Below are positions 63,677 to 64,000 of a stretch of 64,000 nt of DNA, piece after piece. How positions within the stretch are numbered: the stretch's first letter is position 1; each line of letters opens with the position of its first letter. The DNA is from Pontederia crassipes (taxonomy: Eukaryota; Streptophyta; Magnoliopsida; Commelinales; Pontederiaceae). Both the position numbers and the translations under genes were made by a program. Location: contig CM060192.1 in NCBI GenBank assembly GCA_030549335.1, positions 20,340,157 through 20,404,156 on the forward strand, in the 5' to 3' direction. Under the pieces are notes generated by a model. That model was not told where the DNA came from and searched no databases. It saw only the letters and a list, made by a program, of their open reading frames with translations.

Positions 63677-64000
63677 GTGATTGGGTGATTATAAGATATA
63701 TAAGTATTTATGTGTCCAAGGTCACAATATCTACTCTTTTAATTAATTTTAGTTACATATTATTAGTATTATGAATTGAATTAACTACTCTTGTATTAAC
63801 TATTCTGATTCTCCATTTAATTGACCAAACAAAGGAGACTAGTCATTGTGGCAAATCAACTTGGATAATCAGCCTCTTATCAATAGTTATTCTTATTCAT
63901 CAATATTGTTAAGTAACCAAAGCAATCTGATCACCCTACTATTCATACATTCTAGTTGAAATTGCTAGTTCACATATTTAGGATCATTAATCCTAATTGA
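63677..64000. other. Right flank, nothing recognised
   Basis: AT-rich sequence beyond the copia target duplication, with no ORF or repeat signature. Confidence 0.5.

Overview
This is a nuclear segment of a flowering-plant genome. It holds two spliced single-copy-type genes, both on the minus strand, embedded in AT-rich DNA that consists mostly of nested, decayed transposable elements. The GC-rich first exon of the cyclin gene, followed by AT-rich downstream exons, hints at a monocot, but the species cannot be named from the sequence.

Genes. An A3-type cyclin lies at 824-2751. Its eight exons join in frame to 389 codons. A HAT3.1/HOX1A-type PHD-finger plus homeodomain protein lies at 27300-32206. 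Its eight coding exons join in frame to 790 codons, and a spliced upstream ORF (33360 to 32357) may sit in its leader. Both are nuclear regulators: a cell-cycle CDK partner and a chromatin-reading transcription factor. Nothing shows that they are functionally linked.

Region 3.7-25.5 kb (between the genes). A degenerate plus-strand Ty3/gypsy element has LTRs at about 3735-10336 and 24100-25512. Its left LTR is split by a solo LTR (4408-6732, duplication ACATG) and by a hAT transposon (6817-10070). Its interior holds gag/protease remnants and a minus-strand chromovirus (about 11990-24046). That chromovirus is itself split by a solo LTR (13054-15715, duplication CACAC) and by a 2.4-kb LTR-like insertion inside its reverse transcriptase (19364-21753). 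Next comes a PIF/Harbinger-like MITE (25792-26859) containing a 5'-truncated RTE LINE.

Region 33.4-38.2 kb. Gene-free and very AT-rich, with a degenerate tandem repeat and an (AT)n microsatellite.

Region 38.2-63.7 kb. A Ty1/copia element (38183-63671, duplication TTTCA) carries three large insertions. The first is a younger copia element of a related family (39884-48909, duplication AAAAA) inside its gag. The second is a CACTA-like segment (about 49900-55182) carrying an intron-bearing fragment of an ECA3-type calcium ATPase gene and a MITE. The third is another CACTA segment with a transposase remnant (about 58463-61125). Both copia elements carry a third ORF between RNase H and the 3' LTR that resembles the plant-specific 'putative plant transposon protein' domain. 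Their LTRs are full of GGTCGACC-type palindromes.

All pol, gag and transposase regions carry stops or frameshifts, so no transposon here looks autonomous. Exon junctions and target-site duplications were read directly from the sequence. Family names rest on motif recognition, without database searches.
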